Origin: Kribbella sp. VKM Ac-2569
GTDB taxonomy: Bacteria > Actinomycetota > Actinomycetes > Propionibacteriales > Kribbellaceae
Assembly: GCF_004216905.1 (NCBI RefSeq)
Contig: NZ_SGXJ01000007.1
Location: 248,001-312,000, forward strand
DNA: 64,000 nt
Reading direction: 5' to 3'
The notes under the pieces were generated by a model. The model saw only the letters and a program-made list of their open reading frames with translations, had not been told where the DNA came from and did no database searches. Positions 48,761-58,251 of the stretch are shown piece after piece (the stretch's first letter is position 1; each line of letters begins with the position of its first letter). The translations under genes and the position numbers were made by a program.

Positions 48761-49753
48761 ATGATCGTCACCATGGTGGATGCGATCGACCGGGCTCTGG
48801 TGCACGCGTTGCAGCTCGACGGGAGGGCGCCGTACAGCCGGATCGGGGAGGTGCTCGGCGTTTCCACGCAGACCGTCGCGCGGCGGTTCAACCGGCTGCG
48901 GGCCGAGGCCGGGCTGCGGGTGATCGGCCTACCGGATCCGCAGGTTGCGGGTCGATCGCAGTGGCTGCTCCGCCTCACCGCGGTCCCGCACGCGGCGCAG
49001 GATCTTGCGGGAGCGCTCTCTCGCCGTTCCGACACGAGCTGGATCAAGCTGGCTTCCGGCGGCACCGAGATCGTGTCGATCGTGCACACCACCCAGTCCG
49101 ACCGAAACGCGCTGCTCCTGCACGACATCCCGCGGACCGCGGGCATCACCTCGGTGTCGGCGCACTACCTGCTGCACCTGTACGTCGGCGGTCCGACAGC
49201 CTGGCGCGGCCGCGCCAAAAGCCTCACCGCAGCCCAAGAGAGCGCGCTCCGAAGTTTCCCAGGGATACCGGATCGTGGGACGGTGCGGGGGTTGAATGCG
49301 GGTGACGGGAAGTTGCTGGCTGGGCTTGGTGCGGATGGGCGGGCGACACATGCGGATCTCGCCGTACGGACGGGGTGGTCGGCGGCGACCGTTGCGCGGC
49401 GGATGGACGAGCTGCAGCAGAGCGGTGCGATCTACTTCGATGTGGACATCGATCCAGCGGCGCTCGGCTTCACCACGAGCGCGATGCTGTGGCTGTCTGT
49501 GCCGCCCGCACATCTCGACGCCGTCGGTCGGGCGCTGGCCGAGCACGACGAGCTGGGGTTCGTCGCCGCGACGACCGGCCGGACCAACCTCGTCGCGCAA
49601 GCGATCTGCGCGAGCCCGAACGCCCTGCACACCTACCTGACCGAACGCGTAGGCGCGATCGAGCACATCACCGCGATCGAGACCGTCCCGGTCCTGCGGA
49701 CCGTGAAAGCCGCGGCACCGTTCTCGCCGGGTCTCGTAGGGTTGCCGGTATGA
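48761..49753 (+). CDS. Lrp/AsnC family regulator, double-domain
   Basis: 330 residues built as two Lrp units. HTH 1 is IDRALVHALQLDGRAPYSRI to STQTVARRFNRLR; HTH 2 is NAGDGKLLAGLGADGRATHADL to SAATVARRMDELQ. Each is followed by an effector-type beta domain. Starts at ATG 48761 or ATG 48773 are both possible. Tandem-domain AsnC proteins of this length are common in actinobacteria. It probably regulates the divergent DHA2 exporter. The stop overlaps the HAD gene (ATGA), which may be in the same operon. Confidence 0.85.
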   Translation: MIVTMVDAIDRALVHALQLDGRAPYSRIGEVLGVSTQTVARRFNRLRAEAGLRVIGLPDPQVAGRSQWLLRLTAVPHAAQDLAGALSRRSDTSWIKLASGGTEIVSIVHTTQSDRNALLLHDIPRTAGITSVSAHYLLHLYVGGPTAWRGRAKSLTAAQESALRSFPGIPDRGTVRGLNAGDGKLLAGLGADGRATHADLAVRTGWSAATVARRMDELQQSGAIYFDVDIDPAALGFTTSAMLWLSVPPAHLDAVGRALAEHDELGFVAATTGRTNLVAQAICASPNALHTYLTERVGAIEHITAIETVPVLRTVKAAAPFSPGLVGLPV

Positions 49754-50370
49754 ACGAGCGGACGATCGACGTAGTGGTCTTCGACATCGGTGGGGTGCTG
49801 CTGGACTGGAGCCCGACGTACCTGTATGCCGAGCTGATCCCGGACGAGGATCAGCGGACGCACTTTCTGACCAATGTGGCCACGCCGGCCTGGAACCACA
49901 AGCAGGACGAGGGACGTCCGTGGTCGGAGGCGGTCGCCGAGCTGACCAGCCTGCACCCGGAGCACGCCGAGTGGATCGAGGCGTACGACACCGGTTGGCT
50001 GAAGATGGTCAAGGGCGTGTTCGAGGACACAGCCGCGCTGCTCGGCGAGCTCCAGGAGCTCGGCATTCCGACGTACGCGTTGACGAACTTCTCCGGCGAG
50101 AAGTGGGAGGTCGCCAAGGAGGCGTTCCCGATCCTCACCCGTTTCGACGGGGAGGTCGTGTCCGGCGTCGAGCAGACGGTGAAGCCGGACGAGAAGATCT
50201 ACCGGATCCTCATCGAGCGCTTCGGTCTGGACCCGGCGCGCACGTTCTACACCGACGACATGGCGTACAACGTCGACGGTGCGCGCGCGGTCGGGCTCGA
50301 CGCCGAGGTCTTCACCGGCGCCGCGGACCTGCGTACCCAGCTGCGTGAGCGCGGCCTGCCACTACAGTGA
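49750..50370 (+). CDS. HAD-superfamily hydrolase (YihX-like subfamily IA)
   Basis: 206 residues. Motif I FDIGGVLLDW has the nucleophile aspartate but a glycine where most HAD phosphatases have the second acid, as in YihX-like and haloacid-type members. Motif II is TNFSGEKW; motif III/IV is KPDEKIYRIL and FYTDDMAYNVDGARA. The expected substrate is a sugar phosphate, but this is not provable here. ATG 49750 overlaps the regulator stop by 4 bases. Confidence 0.85.
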   Translation: MNERTIDVVVFDIGGVLLDWSPTYLYAELIPDEDQRTHFLTNVATPAWNHKQDEGRPWSEAVAELTSLHPEHAEWIEAYDTGWLKMVKGVFEDTAALLGELQELGIPTYALTNFSGEKWEVAKEAFPILTRFDGEVVSGVEQTVKPDEKIYRILIERFGLDPARTFYTDDMAYNVDGARAVGLDAEVFTGAADLRTQLRERGLPLQ

Positions 50371-50374
50371 TCCG

Positions 50375-50917
50375 GTGACTTCCGTGCCAGAGGATCGCTC
50401 GCCCGCGATCGGCGACGTGGACCGCAATGCCGCGGTGGAGCGCGTCCAGGCGGCGTACACCGGCGGGTACCTCTCCCATGACGAACTGGAGCAGCAACTG
50501 CACCAGGTCCTGGCCGCGAGAACACGTCAGGATCTCGAGGTCGCCGTCGCCGCGCTCCCGGCCGAGCAGCCGGGCCGCTCGGCGACGATCGGCGCTTCCG
50601 CCGGCCGGATCGTACGGCGGGGTGTCTGGCGGGTGCCGCGGCATCTCAAGGTCGCGTCCATGCACGGGCGGGTGCGGCTGGATCTGTCGCAGGCGCAATT
50701 CGAGCACGGGGACGTCGACATCGACCTGAACGTGATGCACGGCGGCGTGAAGATCACGCTGCCGCGCGATGCGGTCGTCGACTTCGACGCAGTTCACACC
50801 GAGTGGAAGGACACCCGCTACAAGCCGCCGCGCAACTCCACCGGCGACGGCCCGCGGGTCCGCATCACCGGCGTGATGGGCTTCGGCCGGCTCAAGATCC
50901 GGCACGCCCGCCGCTAG
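50375..50917 (+). CDS. DUF1707 domain protein
   Basis: 180 residues. The DUF1707 segment is near the N-terminus (IGDVDRNAAVERVQAAYTGGYLSHDELEQQ). It is followed by a LiaF-like beta-helical C-terminal part (MHGRVRLDLSQ, NVMHGGVKITLP, RITGVMGFGRLKI), which in related proteins senses or responds to cell-envelope stress. There is no transmembrane helix. Start GTG 50375 is 4 bases after the HAD stop. The 3' end overlaps the convergent CGNR gene by 26 bases. Confidence 0.8.
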   Translation: MTSVPEDRSPAIGDVDRNAAVERVQAAYTGGYLSHDELEQQLHQVLAARTRQDLEVAVAALPAEQPGRSATIGASAGRIVRRGVWRVPRHLKVASMHGRVRLDLSQAQFEHGDVDIDLNVMHGGVKITLPRDAVVDFDAVHTEWKDTRYKPPRNSTGDGPRVRITGVMGFGRLKIRHARR

Positions 50918-51467
50918 AGCGGCTGGCGATGAAGCGGGCTTTCTTCTGACGATTTCCGCACGTGTTCATGTCGCACCATTTGCGGGTGCGGCTTTGGCTG
51001 GTGTCGAAGAAGGCGGCTTGGCAGGTTGGCGATGCGCACAAGGCCAATCGTCCGTCTCGTTCGCCCGCGATGATGCTGACCGCGTCGGAGGCGATCACGC
51101 TGAGGGCATCTTCCACGGAGGAAGCCGAGCCAAGTTGCCAGCGTCGCTGGCCCTCGGGCGTCAGGACAGCCGCGGCCCGACCGTGAACGCTGCAGTCATT
51201 GATGACACGGACAGCAGACGCAGGTAGAGCGTCCTGGACCGCGGCTGCTGTCGCGGCGGCGTGAATCGACTCCCTCAGCTCCCGGGCGAGGTCGAGTTGG
51301 GCAGTGGTGCAGGAGTCCACGGCGAGGCCGCTCACTGTCAGCCAGTCGACGAGTCGCTGCGGCGTCGGAATGCGCTCCACTGCGTTGCCGTGACGCTCCG
51401 ACAGAGTCCCCGTGAAGCTGGTCGCCAGCACGGTACCGAGGCGAAAGTCGGGGAACCCATCACGCAT
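50892..51467 (-). CDS. CGNR zinc-finger transcriptional regulator (ABATE-type)
   Basis: 191 residues. The C-terminal zinc finger has C144, C149, C165 and C170 in CASPTCQAAFF and KWCDMNTCGNR; the terminal CGNR motif gives the family its name. The N-terminal ABATE-like domain is expected to bind a ligand. The regulator is divergent from an epoxide hydrolase gene, with two copies of an operator-like sequence in the 90-bp gap, one directly before its own start. Autoregulation and control of the hydrolase are therefore likely. Confidence 0.88.
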   Translation of the reverse strand: MRDGFPDFRLGTVLATSFTGTLSERHGNAVERIPTPQRLVDWLTVSGLAVDSCTTAQLDLARELRESIHAAATAAAVQDALPASAVRVINDCSVHGRAAAVLTPEGQRRWQLGSASSVEDALSVIASDAVSIIAGERDGRLALCASPTCQAAFFDTSQSRTRKWCDMNTCGNRQKKARFIASRSSGGRAGS

Positions 51468-51486
51468 GGAACCACCTTAGCCGGTT
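51468..51486. promoter_or_regulatory. CGNR operator copy 1
   Basis: ggaaccaccttagccggtt sits directly upstream of the CGNR start codon. It shares GGAACC, two or three bases, then CTTAGCCGGTT with the copy at 51514, 46 bases away. Confidence 0.65.
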
Positions 51487-51511
51487 GCGCGCCGACTTGA
51501 GGCATGACATG

Positions 51512-51536
51512 GTGGAACCGTCTTAGCCGGTTCCAC
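51512..51536. promoter_or_regulatory. CGNR operator copy 2
   Basis: Perfect 9-bp arms GTGGAACCG (51512-51520) and CGGTTCCAC (51528-51536) over tcttagc, 21 bases before the epoxide hydrolase start. The better palindrome of the two copies. Confidence 0.7.
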
Positions 51537-51557
51537 GACGATGGCCAGGGAGGTCTC

Positions 51558-52730
51558 ATGCCCCTTCTCACCAGCGACGTACAAGCATTCGAAGCCCACG
51601 CGAGTGACGCCGATCTCGACGATCTGCGCGCGCGATTGGCCGCGGCGCGACTACCGGAGGCTGAGACGGTCTATGGCGCCGCGCCCGGCCCTGGCCGATG
51701 GGAACAGGGCGTTCCGCTCGCCGACCTCGTCGAGGTCGTGAATTACTGGCGCACCGAGTACGACTGGCGCTCGTTCGAAGAGCGCCTTCACCAGGTCGGT
51801 CAGTTCCGCACGACCATTGACGGTCTGGGAATCCACTTCCTGCACCGCCGATCCGCGCGCGCAGACGCCACGCCGCTGATCTTGACGCACGGCTGGCCAG
51901 ACAGCATTGCTCGGTTCATCGATCTGGTGGACGAGCTGGCAGATCCGAAAGCTGCCGACGCGCCGGCGTTCCACGTCGTGGTTCCCTCGCTGCCGGGCTT
52001 TGGTTACAGCGACAAGCCGGCCACCACCGGGTGGGGAACCGAGAAGATCGCGGCCGCCTGGGTGGAGCTGATGGGAAGGCTCGGCTACAACAAGTTCCTG
52101 GCCCACGGCGGCGACTGGGGCGGCAATATCACCACGGTTCTCGGTGGCAGGTTCCCGGAGCACGTTCTCGGGATCCACACAACGTTCGCGGAGGCGCCGC
52201 CCGGGATGACAACGGACGGGCTGACTGCGATCGAGCGCGAATGGACCGAGGAAACCGACGATTTCTGGCGCCGGCGTGCGGGGTACGCGAAGCAGCAGGC
52301 GACCCGGCCGCAGACCATCGGCTACTCGCTCGTCGACTCCCCGGTCGGGCTGCTGGCCTGGATCCTCGACAAGTTCGCCGAGTGGTCGGACACCGAGGAC
52401 AGTCCGTTCGAGAGGATTTCCAGAGACCGTGTTCTTGACGACGTCACGCTGTATTGGCTGACGCGGACCGGCGCGTCTGCGGCCCGCATCTACTACGAAA
52501 GCCACAACTCGCTGGACCCCGAACTCCGGGTCGACGTCCCGTCGGCACTCACTATGTATCCCCGCGACGTCGAGAAGTGTCCGCGCCCCTGGGCACAGGA
52601 GCGGTACCGGCAGATCGTCCGCTGGAGGACTCCCGAAATCGGGGGACATTTCCCGGCGCTGGAGGTCCCCGAATACTTCGTCAAGGATCTGCAAGAAGGC
52701 CTCGCAGCAGTGCTGGCTGCTACTCGATGA
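51558..52730 (+). CDS. Epoxide hydrolase (EHN domain alpha/beta hydrolase)
   Basis: 390 residues. The N-terminal EHN domain (about 10-110) is typical of microsomal-type epoxide hydrolases. The oxyanion HGWP is at 111-114, the nucleophile aspartate in HGGDWGGN (D186) and the catalytic histidine in GGHFPALEVP near the C-terminus. It opens epoxides to diols. ATG 51558 has AGGGAGG upstream; a start at 51504 would lie in the operator region. Expression is likely set by the divergent CGNR regulator. Confidence 0.9.
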   Translation: MPLLTSDVQAFEAHASDADLDDLRARLAAARLPEAETVYGAAPGPGRWEQGVPLADLVEVVNYWRTEYDWRSFEERLHQVGQFRTTIDGLGIHFLHRRSARADATPLILTHGWPDSIARFIDLVDELADPKAADAPAFHVVVPSLPGFGYSDKPATTGWGTEKIAAAWVELMGRLGYNKFLAHGGDWGGNITTVLGGRFPEHVLGIHTTFAEAPPGMTTDGLTAIEREWTEETDDFWRRRAGYAKQQATRPQTIGYSLVDSPVGLLAWILDKFAEWSDTEDSPFERISRDRVLDDVTLYWLTRTGASAARIYYESHNSLDPELRVDVPSALTMYPRDVEKCPRPWAQERYRQIVRWRTPEIGGHFPALEVPEYFVKDLQEGLAAVLAATR

Positions 52731-52731
52731 C

Positions 52732-53874
52732 CTAGAGCGGGGCTGAGATGGTTTCCGTGTACGTCGGGGTGCTCGCGAGGTACGCCGCTTCGACGTAGAC
52801 CGTGTTGTCCTGGCACGTCATCGGAGTGAGCGCGACGCCGGGTTTGGCGGCGTACAGCCGTTGTGGGGTGGAGAGACCGGAGCGCCAGCGGTTGATCTGG
52901 TAGGTCTCCTCGCCGCTTGAAGCGACCGTCCTCGTCTCCCACAGGATCCAGTTGCCGCAGGCAAGAATCGTGTCGGTGACGACGGTGCCGAGTGGGCGGG
53001 CGGGGGAGTCGCCGGACTCTCGGACGTACGCCTTGCTCTGGTATTGGTCAGGGTCGGAGGCGCCGACCTCGGACCAGACCGTCGCACCACGCAGCGTCGC
53101 GCCGCTCCACTGGATGCAGTTGGTTGCTGCGGGCACCGGATGCGCGATGCCGCCGGACAGGGGAGCGGTGAGGATTCGCTTGCAGCGACGGGCGGTCTCC
53201 GGCGCGATGATCTCGCTGAACGTCACCGTGTCCGCGGACACCACGGGATCGGCCAGGTAGCCGGGAGCCGCGACACAGGTGACGGTGCGGGACTCGAGCG
53301 TCGCGAGGCCGGCGACGATCAGGCAGGAGCGGTTCTTCGCGTCGGTGGAGCTGTAGGCGAACGTGCCGTCGTACGCGCCGATCTCCGGCTCGGAGACTGG
53401 TGGGAGCGCGGTCGGAGGGGTGGCCTTGCCCGTCGTGAGGTCGTAGCGGAGCACCTTGATCTGCGGGTCGGGGCCGTCGGAGCGGATGTCCTCGATCAGC
53501 GCCCAGTGGTCGTCGATGACGACGGGGGATTGGGCGACGAAGCCGCTCGCGGGCACGTGCCGTACGACGACCTTCTTGCTGGTGCGGTCCGCGATGGTCG
53601 TCGTACCGGCTTCGTCGCTGCCCCGCGTCACGACGTACTTGCGTTGCTGGGTGACGAGATGCTGCCCGTCGACCGGTTGCCGCAGCACATTCGCCCACGC
53701 GGGCAACGCCGTACCGGTGTCCGACGGCCGCCCTGGCGTTGTCGGGGTTGGCGTCGGGGTGCTGCTCGGTGATGGTGTGCGGCTCGGTGACGGACTGCTC
53801 TCCGGCGTGTTGGAGGAGCAGCCCGCCACGGTCAGGACCAGAAGGGTGCCAACGGCAACCGTACGACGACGCAT
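52732..53874 (-). CDS. Lipoprotein with predicted beta-propeller-like domain
   Basis: 380 residues. Lipobox VAGC follows a standard signal; a Ser/Thr/Pro linker spans about 22-52. The mature domain has repeated strand-rich segments of about 45 residues (DHWALIEDIRSDGPDPQIKVL, DGTFAYSSTDAKNRSC, GATVWSEVGASDPDQY), suggesting a beta-propeller, and several cysteines. Function unknown. Its start codon abuts the stop of the upstream peptidase gene (TAA then ATG on the minus strand), so the two are translated from one mRNA and may act together at the cell surface. Confidence 0.7.
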   Translation of the reverse strand: MRRRTVAVGTLLVLTVAGCSSNTPESSPSPSRTPSPSSTPTPTPTTPGRPSDTGTALPAWANVLRQPVDGQHLVTQQRKYVVTRGSDEAGTTTIADRTSKKVVVRHVPASGFVAQSPVVIDDHWALIEDIRSDGPDPQIKVLRYDLTTGKATPPTALPPVSEPEIGAYDGTFAYSSTDAKNRSCLIVAGLATLESRTVTCVAAPGYLADPVVSADTVTFSEIIAPETARRCKRILTAPLSGGIAHPVPAATNCIQWSGATLRGATVWSEVGASDPDQYQSKAYVRESGDSPARPLGTVVTDTILACGNWILWETRTVASSGEETYQINRWRSGLSTPQRLYAAKPGVALTPMTCQDNTVYVEAAYLASTPTYTETISAPL

Positions 53875-55197
53875 TTACAGCCCGATGTTCTTGAAGGAGT
53901 TGGCCAGGGTGGCGTTGAACAGGGCGCTCGCGGGGATGTTCTTCGGGCCGTCGGTGACGTTGCCGCGGCTGTTGAAGCGGCGCTCGTTGAACACCTCGAA
54001 GATCGCGATCGTGCCCTTCGCCTTGTCGTAGCCGCGGCCGACCTGGTAGTGCCCGCTGTGGTTGAAGGCGAGGTACGGGAAGTACCGCTTCAGCAGCTGC
54101 ACGTGCTCGATCACCGGGGCCTTGTACACGCCGAGGTGCTTCTGGTGCACGGTGAAGAAGGTCTGCGCGTTCCAGTTCGAGACGTTCTGCACGATGTACG
54201 TGCCGGCGGTCTTGGGCCACGCGGTCTTCAGGTTCGTTTGCTTCACCATCGCGGAGATCGCCGTACCGGACGTCGTCGAACCGAGGTCCTTCGCCCAGGA
54301 CGCCTGGGTGTCCTTCTGGTTGTCGTCAGCCCAGTCGATCGACTGGAAGGTCGCCGGACCACACCAGTAGCCCTTCTCCTGCGAGGTCTGGAACCCCTTC
54401 ATGATGTACGCCGACGCAGGCGCGGCGACCGGCGCCACCGGAGTCGACGGCACGGGGGTCGGCGTATCCGAGGTAGGAGCAGTTCTGGTCGGCACCGGAG
54501 TTGAAGTCGGCGTCGGCACCGGAGTCGGCTCCGGGGTGGGGCTTGGAGTGGATTCCGCGTTCGGCACGGGGTTGGGTGGCGGGGTTTCGGTCTCGGCGAG
54601 TTCGCGGAGTTCGCGGGCCTTTGCGCGGCCGTTCCAGGCGGCTTCCATCTCGTCGAGTTCCGCGGTGACGCGTTGGCTCTTCGGCAGCGCGGCGCGCTCG
54701 GCGACGAACGCGGCCGGCGTCAGATCACCGGTCGCGATGTCCTGCTCGGCACCGACCTCGTCCGCGGCGCGGAGGTCCGGTTCGACCATCATCGCGTGCC
54801 GCTGGGCGCCGGTCGGCACCTGGCTGACGAAGCCGAGGCCGAGGCAGTAGTTCTCGGTGTCGAGCTTGAAGCACCGGAGCATCGAGGCAGCCTGCGCCGA
54901 GGTGTCAGCCGACCTGAGCTGCACATCACCCGGCGAGCTCTCGGTGACCTGCTGCACCACCTCACTCCACGACCGCGCGGGAGCCTCCCCGGGCACTCCA
55001 GCGGTAGGCGCAGAAGGGGCCGACGACGTGGGGGTGGGCGTCGCAGTAGATGGCGGCGCAGTGGTCGGCGGCGCGGTAGGTAGCGGCGCGGCGGGCCCTG
55101 CGGGGTCGCGCGGTTGGTAGGCCTGGGCGGTGAGGGGTGCCTGGGCGAGCAGTGCACCCAGGAGGATCAGAGTTGCCCCCCGTGCTGCTGTGAGCAT
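53875..55197 (-). CDS. Secreted C39-like cysteine peptidase
   Basis: 440 residues. A signal peptide ([19 protein letters not shown]) precedes a Pro/Thr/Ser linker, a domain of unknown type (about 75-210), and a second Pro/Thr/Ser linker. The C-terminal papain-like C39-type domain carries the cysteine in [14 protein letters not shown] and the histidine in [16 protein letters not shown], with an aspartate or asparagine expected near FEVFNERRF. It resembles secreted C39-like proteases of actinobacteria, not bacteriocin ABC exporters. Co-transcribed with the lipoprotein gene downstream; its target is unknown. ATG 55197 was selected for the signal peptide. Confidence 0.8.
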   Translation of the reverse strand: MLTAARGATLILLGALLAQAPLTAQAYQPRDPAGPAAPLPTAPPTTAPPSTATPTPTSSAPSAPTAGVPGEAPARSWSEVVQQVTESSPGDVQLRSADTSAQAASMLRCFKLDTENYCLGLGFVSQVPTGAQRHAMMVEPDLRAADEVGAEQDIATGDLTPAAFVAERAALPKSQRVTAELDEMEAAWNGRAKARELRELAETETPPPNPVPNAESTPSPTPEPTPVPTPTSTPVPTRTAPTSDTPTPVPSTPVAPVAAPASAYIMKGFQTSQEKGYWCGPATFQSIDWADDNQKDTQASWAKDLGSTTSGTAISAMVKQTNLKTAWPKTAGTYIVQNVSNWNAQTFFTVHQKHLGVYKAPVIEHVQLLKRYFPYLAFNHSGHYQVGRGYDKAKGTIAIFEVFNERRFNSRGNVTDGPKNIPASALFNATLANSFKNIGL

Positions 55198-55273
55198 TGG
55201 GTCTCCCGAGCGGCGTGTGACGGCAGTGACTGAGGGTACGCCTGGGACCACAGTACGTGCTTGTGGCAACAAA

Positions 55274-55289
55274 CGGGAGGGCCCTCCCG
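55274..55289. promoter_or_regulatory. 16-bp perfect palindrome upstream of def
   Basis: CGGGAGGGCCCTCCCG lies between the divergent peptidase (55197) and def (55359) genes. A second short palindrome, ccgtcagacgg, is at 55298-55308. Confidence 0.45.
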
Positions 55290-55314
55290 CCGGGAATCCG
55301 TCAGACGGGCCAAC

Positions 55315-55320
55315 TAGACT
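55315..55320 (+). promoter_or_regulatory. Possible -10 of the def-fmt-rsmB operon
   Basis: TAGACT, identical to the -10 of the toxin-antitoxin promoter, 39 bases before the def start. No good -35 at 17 bases; the palindromes at 55274 and 55298 take that place, suggesting an activator or another sigma factor. Confidence 0.4.
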
Positions 55321-55358
55321 TGCTCGGTCCCGGTCCGTGGAACCTGTGTGGAGAGTCT

Positions 55359-55907
55359 GTGTCGGTCCAACCCATCCGCCTGTTCGGCGACCCCGTACTG
55401 ATCACCAAGGCCGACCCGGTCGTCGACTTCGACGCCGAGCTGCGCCGCCTGGTCGCGGACCTCACCGACACGATGCAGGACGCGCCCGGATCGGGCCTGG
55501 CGGCGCCGCAGATCGGCGTCGGCCTGCGCGTGTTCACCTACCACGTCGAGGGCGAGCTCGGGCACCTGATCAACCCGGAGCTGACGCTGTCGCTCGAGGA
55601 GCAGTTCGGCCCCGAGGGCTGCCTCTCCATCCCAGGCCTGACCTTCGACTGCCGCCGCGCCCAGTCGGTGATCGCCAAGGGCTTCAACATGTACGGCGAC
55701 CCGGTGGTGATCGAGGGCTCGGACCTGCTCGCCCGTGCCATCCAGCACGAGACCGACCACCTGGACGGTGTCCTGTTCGTGGACCGGCTCGACCGCGAGA
55801 CCCGCAAGCAGGCGATGAAGGCGATCCGCGAATCCGACTGGTCCGGCCTGAACGGCCCGCCGCAACTCAAGGTCTCGCCGCACCCCACGAACGGATTCGG
55901 TCTGTGA
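55359..55907 (+). CDS. def: Peptide deformylase
   Basis: 182 residues. Metalloprotease removing N-formyl from nascent proteins. The three signatures are intact: [10 protein letters not shown] (motif 1), EGCLSIPG (motif 2, metal cysteine) and QHETDHLDG (HExxH metal histidines). GTG 55359 follows GGAG (55350-55353); the upstream frame from 55257 is not coding. The stop overlaps fmt by GTGA, giving the classical def-fmt-rsmB operon. Confidence 0.96.
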   Translation: MSVQPIRLFGDPVLITKADPVVDFDAELRRLVADLTDTMQDAPGSGLAAPQIGVGLRVFTYHVEGELGHLINPELTLSLEEQFGPEGCLSIPGLTFDCRRAQSVIAKGFNMYGDPVVIEGSDLLARAIQHETDHLDGVLFVDRLDRETRKQAMKAIRESDWSGLNGPPQLKVSPHPTNGFGL

Positions 55908-56836
55908 GAGTCGTCTTCGCCGGTACGCCGGAACCTGCCGTCACCGCGCTCGAGGCGATCGTTGCCAGTCGCCACGAACTGGTCGGGGTCGTGACCCGTC
56001 CGGACGCGCCCGCCGGCCGCGGTCGCAAGCTCATGGCGTCGCCGGTCGCGCAGTACGCCGAGGAGCTCGGCGGGATCGAGATCCTGAAGCCGGTCAAGCC
56101 GAGCGACCCCGAGTTCCTGGCCCGGCTGCGGGAGATCGCGCCGGACTGCTGCCCGGTCGTCGCGTACGGCGGGCTGCTGCCGCAGGCGGCGCTCGACATC
56201 CCGCAGTACGGCTGGATCAACCTGCACTTCTCGGTGCTGCCCGCGTGGCGCGGGGCCGCGCCGGTGCAGCACTCGATCATCGCGGGCGACGACGTGGCCG
56301 GGGCGAGCACGTTCCGGATCGTGAAGGCGCTCGACGCCGGCCCGGTGTACGGCGTACTCACCGAACCGATCGGTCCTGAGGACACGTCCGGCGACCTGCT
56401 GCAGCGGCTCGCGGTGTCCGGGTCGAAGCTGCTCGTCGACACGCTCGACGGGATCGAGGCCGGCGTACTGGAGGCTCGCGAGCAGCCGGCCGACGGGGTG
56501 ACGCTGGCGCCGAAGCTCACGGTCGAGGACGCTGAGCTGGACCTGAACGCGCCGGCACGGCGCGTCGATCGGCTGGTGCGCGGGTGCAACCCGGCGCCCG
56601 GGGCGTGGACGACGTTCCGTGGCGAGCGGCTGAAGGTCCTCGCCGTACGGCTGACCGACGACGAACTGAAGCCCGGCGAACTGCAGGCGACGAAGTCGAG
56701 TGTGAAGGCCGGCACCGGCAGCAAGGCGATCGAACTCGTGACCGTCCAGCCGCAGGGCAAGAAGCCGATGGCGGCGGCCGACTGGGCCCGCGGCATCCGG
56801 CTCACCGACGATGGCCGCCTGGGGCCGAACGCGTGA
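55904..56836 (+). CDS. fmt: Methionyl-tRNA formyltransferase
   Basis: 310 residues from GTG 55904, overlapping the def stop. It formylates initiator Met-tRNA using 10-formyl-THF. The catalytic-domain start [18 protein letters not shown] and the folate-binding SLLPxWRGAAP-type motif appear as [17 protein letters not shown]. The C-terminal OB-like domain ([20 protein letters not shown]) binds tRNA. Coupled to rsmB by GTGA. Confidence 0.97.
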   Translation: MRVVFAGTPEPAVTALEAIVASRHELVGVVTRPDAPAGRGRKLMASPVAQYAEELGGIEILKPVKPSDPEFLARLREIAPDCCPVVAYGGLLPQAALDIPQYGWINLHFSVLPAWRGAAPVQHSIIAGDDVAGASTFRIVKALDAGPVYGVLTEPIGPEDTSGDLLQRLAVSGSKLLVDTLDGIEAGVLEAREQPADGVTLAPKLTVEDAELDLNAPARRVDRLVRGCNPAPGAWTTFRGERLKVLAVRLTDDELKPGELQATKSSVKAGTGSKAIELVTVQPQGKKPMAAADWARGIRLTDDGRLGPNA

Positions 56837-58203
56837 GCGATCGGAACGCACGCAATCGGGCGCCGCAGCGGCGTTCGGATCCGGTACGGCGGGTTGCGTA
56901 CCAGGTCATCCGGCAGGTCACCGCTGAGGGCGGCTATGCGAACCTCGCGCTCAACAAGGCCCTCCGCGACGCGCGACTCGGCGGGCGCGATGCCGCGTTC
57001 TGCACCGAGCTGGTGCACGGCACGCTGCGCTGGCAGGGCACGTACGACGCGTTCCTGGCGCGGTGCGTCTCGCGTCCACTCCCGGACCTCGACCCCGAAC
57101 TCCTGGACGTACTCCGCCTCGGCGCCCACCAGCTGCTCAACATGCGGGTGGACTCGTACGCCGCGGTGGACGAGATGGTCACACTGACCCGCTCGGAGCT
57201 GGGGCAGAAGCGCACCGGCCTGGTCAACGCGGTGCTCCGCAAGATCAGTCAGCGCTCGCTGGACCAGTGGATCTCGACGACCGCGCCGCGGCCCGACGAG
57301 GATCTCCTCGGCTACCTGGCGATCGCCGAAGCCCATCCGCGGTGGGTGATCGAGGCGTTCGACCGGGTGCTCGACGAAGGCCTGGAGGACCTGCTTGTCG
57401 CGGACAACGAGCCGCCTCGGGTGACCCTCGTGGCTCGGCCGGGGCTGTCCGACATGGACGAGTTGGTCGATGCCGGTGCGGTCCCGACGCGTTGGTCGCC
57501 GTACGGCGCGGTGCTCGAAGGCGGTGGCGATCCGGGTCGTATCGGAGCAGTCGCGACCGGGCGGGCCGGCGTACAGGACGAGGGTTCGCAGCTCGTGGCG
57601 ATCGCACTGGCGTCGGCGAAGGTCGACGGCGACGACGCGAGCTGGCTCGACCTGTGTGCGGGACCGGGCGGCAAGTCGGCGCTGCTCGCAGCCCTCGTAC
57701 CGGACGGTCAGCTGACCGCTGTGGAGCCGCTGAAGCACCGCGCGGAGCTCGTGCGCCAGAATCTGCGGGCGATCCCGGGCAACCACAAGGTGCTCATCGG
57801 CGACGGGACGAAGCCGACCTGGCCGGAGGGTTCGTTCGACCGCGTGCTGGCCGACGTACCGTGCAGTGGTCTGGGTGCGCTGCGCCGCCGTCCCGAAGCC
57901 CGCTGGCGCCGTACGCCGGAAGACGTCGAGGAGCTGCGCCCGCTCCAGGAGGCGTTGCTCGACTCGGCGATCACGTCGGTCCGATCGGGCGGCGTGGTCG
58001 CGTACGTCACGTGCTCGCCGCATCCCGACGAGACCCGGACGGTGGTCGACGCGGTCCTGGGGCGTCGCGACGACGCGACTCTCGAGGACGCGCGGGCGCT
58101 GTTCCCCGGCGTACCGGATCTGGGGGACGGACCCGATGTCCAGCTCTGGCCGCACCTGCACGGCACCGACGCGATGTACCTGGCGCTGATCAGGCGGTCA
58201 TAA
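56833..58203 (+). CDS. rsmB: 16S rRNA m5C967 methyltransferase RsmB-like
   Basis: 456 residues. The N-terminal NusB-like RNA-binding domain ([23 protein letters not shown]) is followed by the SAM-dependent methyltransferase with motif [16 protein letters not shown]. The two cysteines of m5C enzymes are present: [17 protein letters not shown] (releasing) and [11 protein letters not shown] (catalytic). GTG 56833 overlaps fmt. Last gene of the def operon. Confidence 0.94.
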   Translation: MSDRNARNRAPQRRSDPVRRVAYQVIRQVTAEGGYANLALNKALRDARLGGRDAAFCTELVHGTLRWQGTYDAFLARCVSRPLPDLDPELLDVLRLGAHQLLNMRVDSYAAVDEMVTLTRSELGQKRTGLVNAVLRKISQRSLDQWISTTAPRPDEDLLGYLAIAEAHPRWVIEAFDRVLDEGLEDLLVADNEPPRVTLVARPGLSDMDELVDAGAVPTRWSPYGAVLEGGGDPGRIGAVATGRAGVQDEGSQLVAIALASAKVDGDDASWLDLCAGPGGKSALLAALVPDGQLTAVEPLKHRAELVRQNLRAIPGNHKVLIGDGTKPTWPEGSFDRVLADVPCSGLGALRRRPEARWRRTPEDVEELRPLQEALLDSAITSVRSGGVVAYVTCSPHPDETRTVVDAVLGRRDDATLEDARALFPGVPDLGDGPDVQLWPHLHGTDAMYLALIRRS

Positions 58204-58251
58204 TCCGGACCTGGTGTCAGGCGCTATCGGTCGAACGGTCATGATGGTGAG

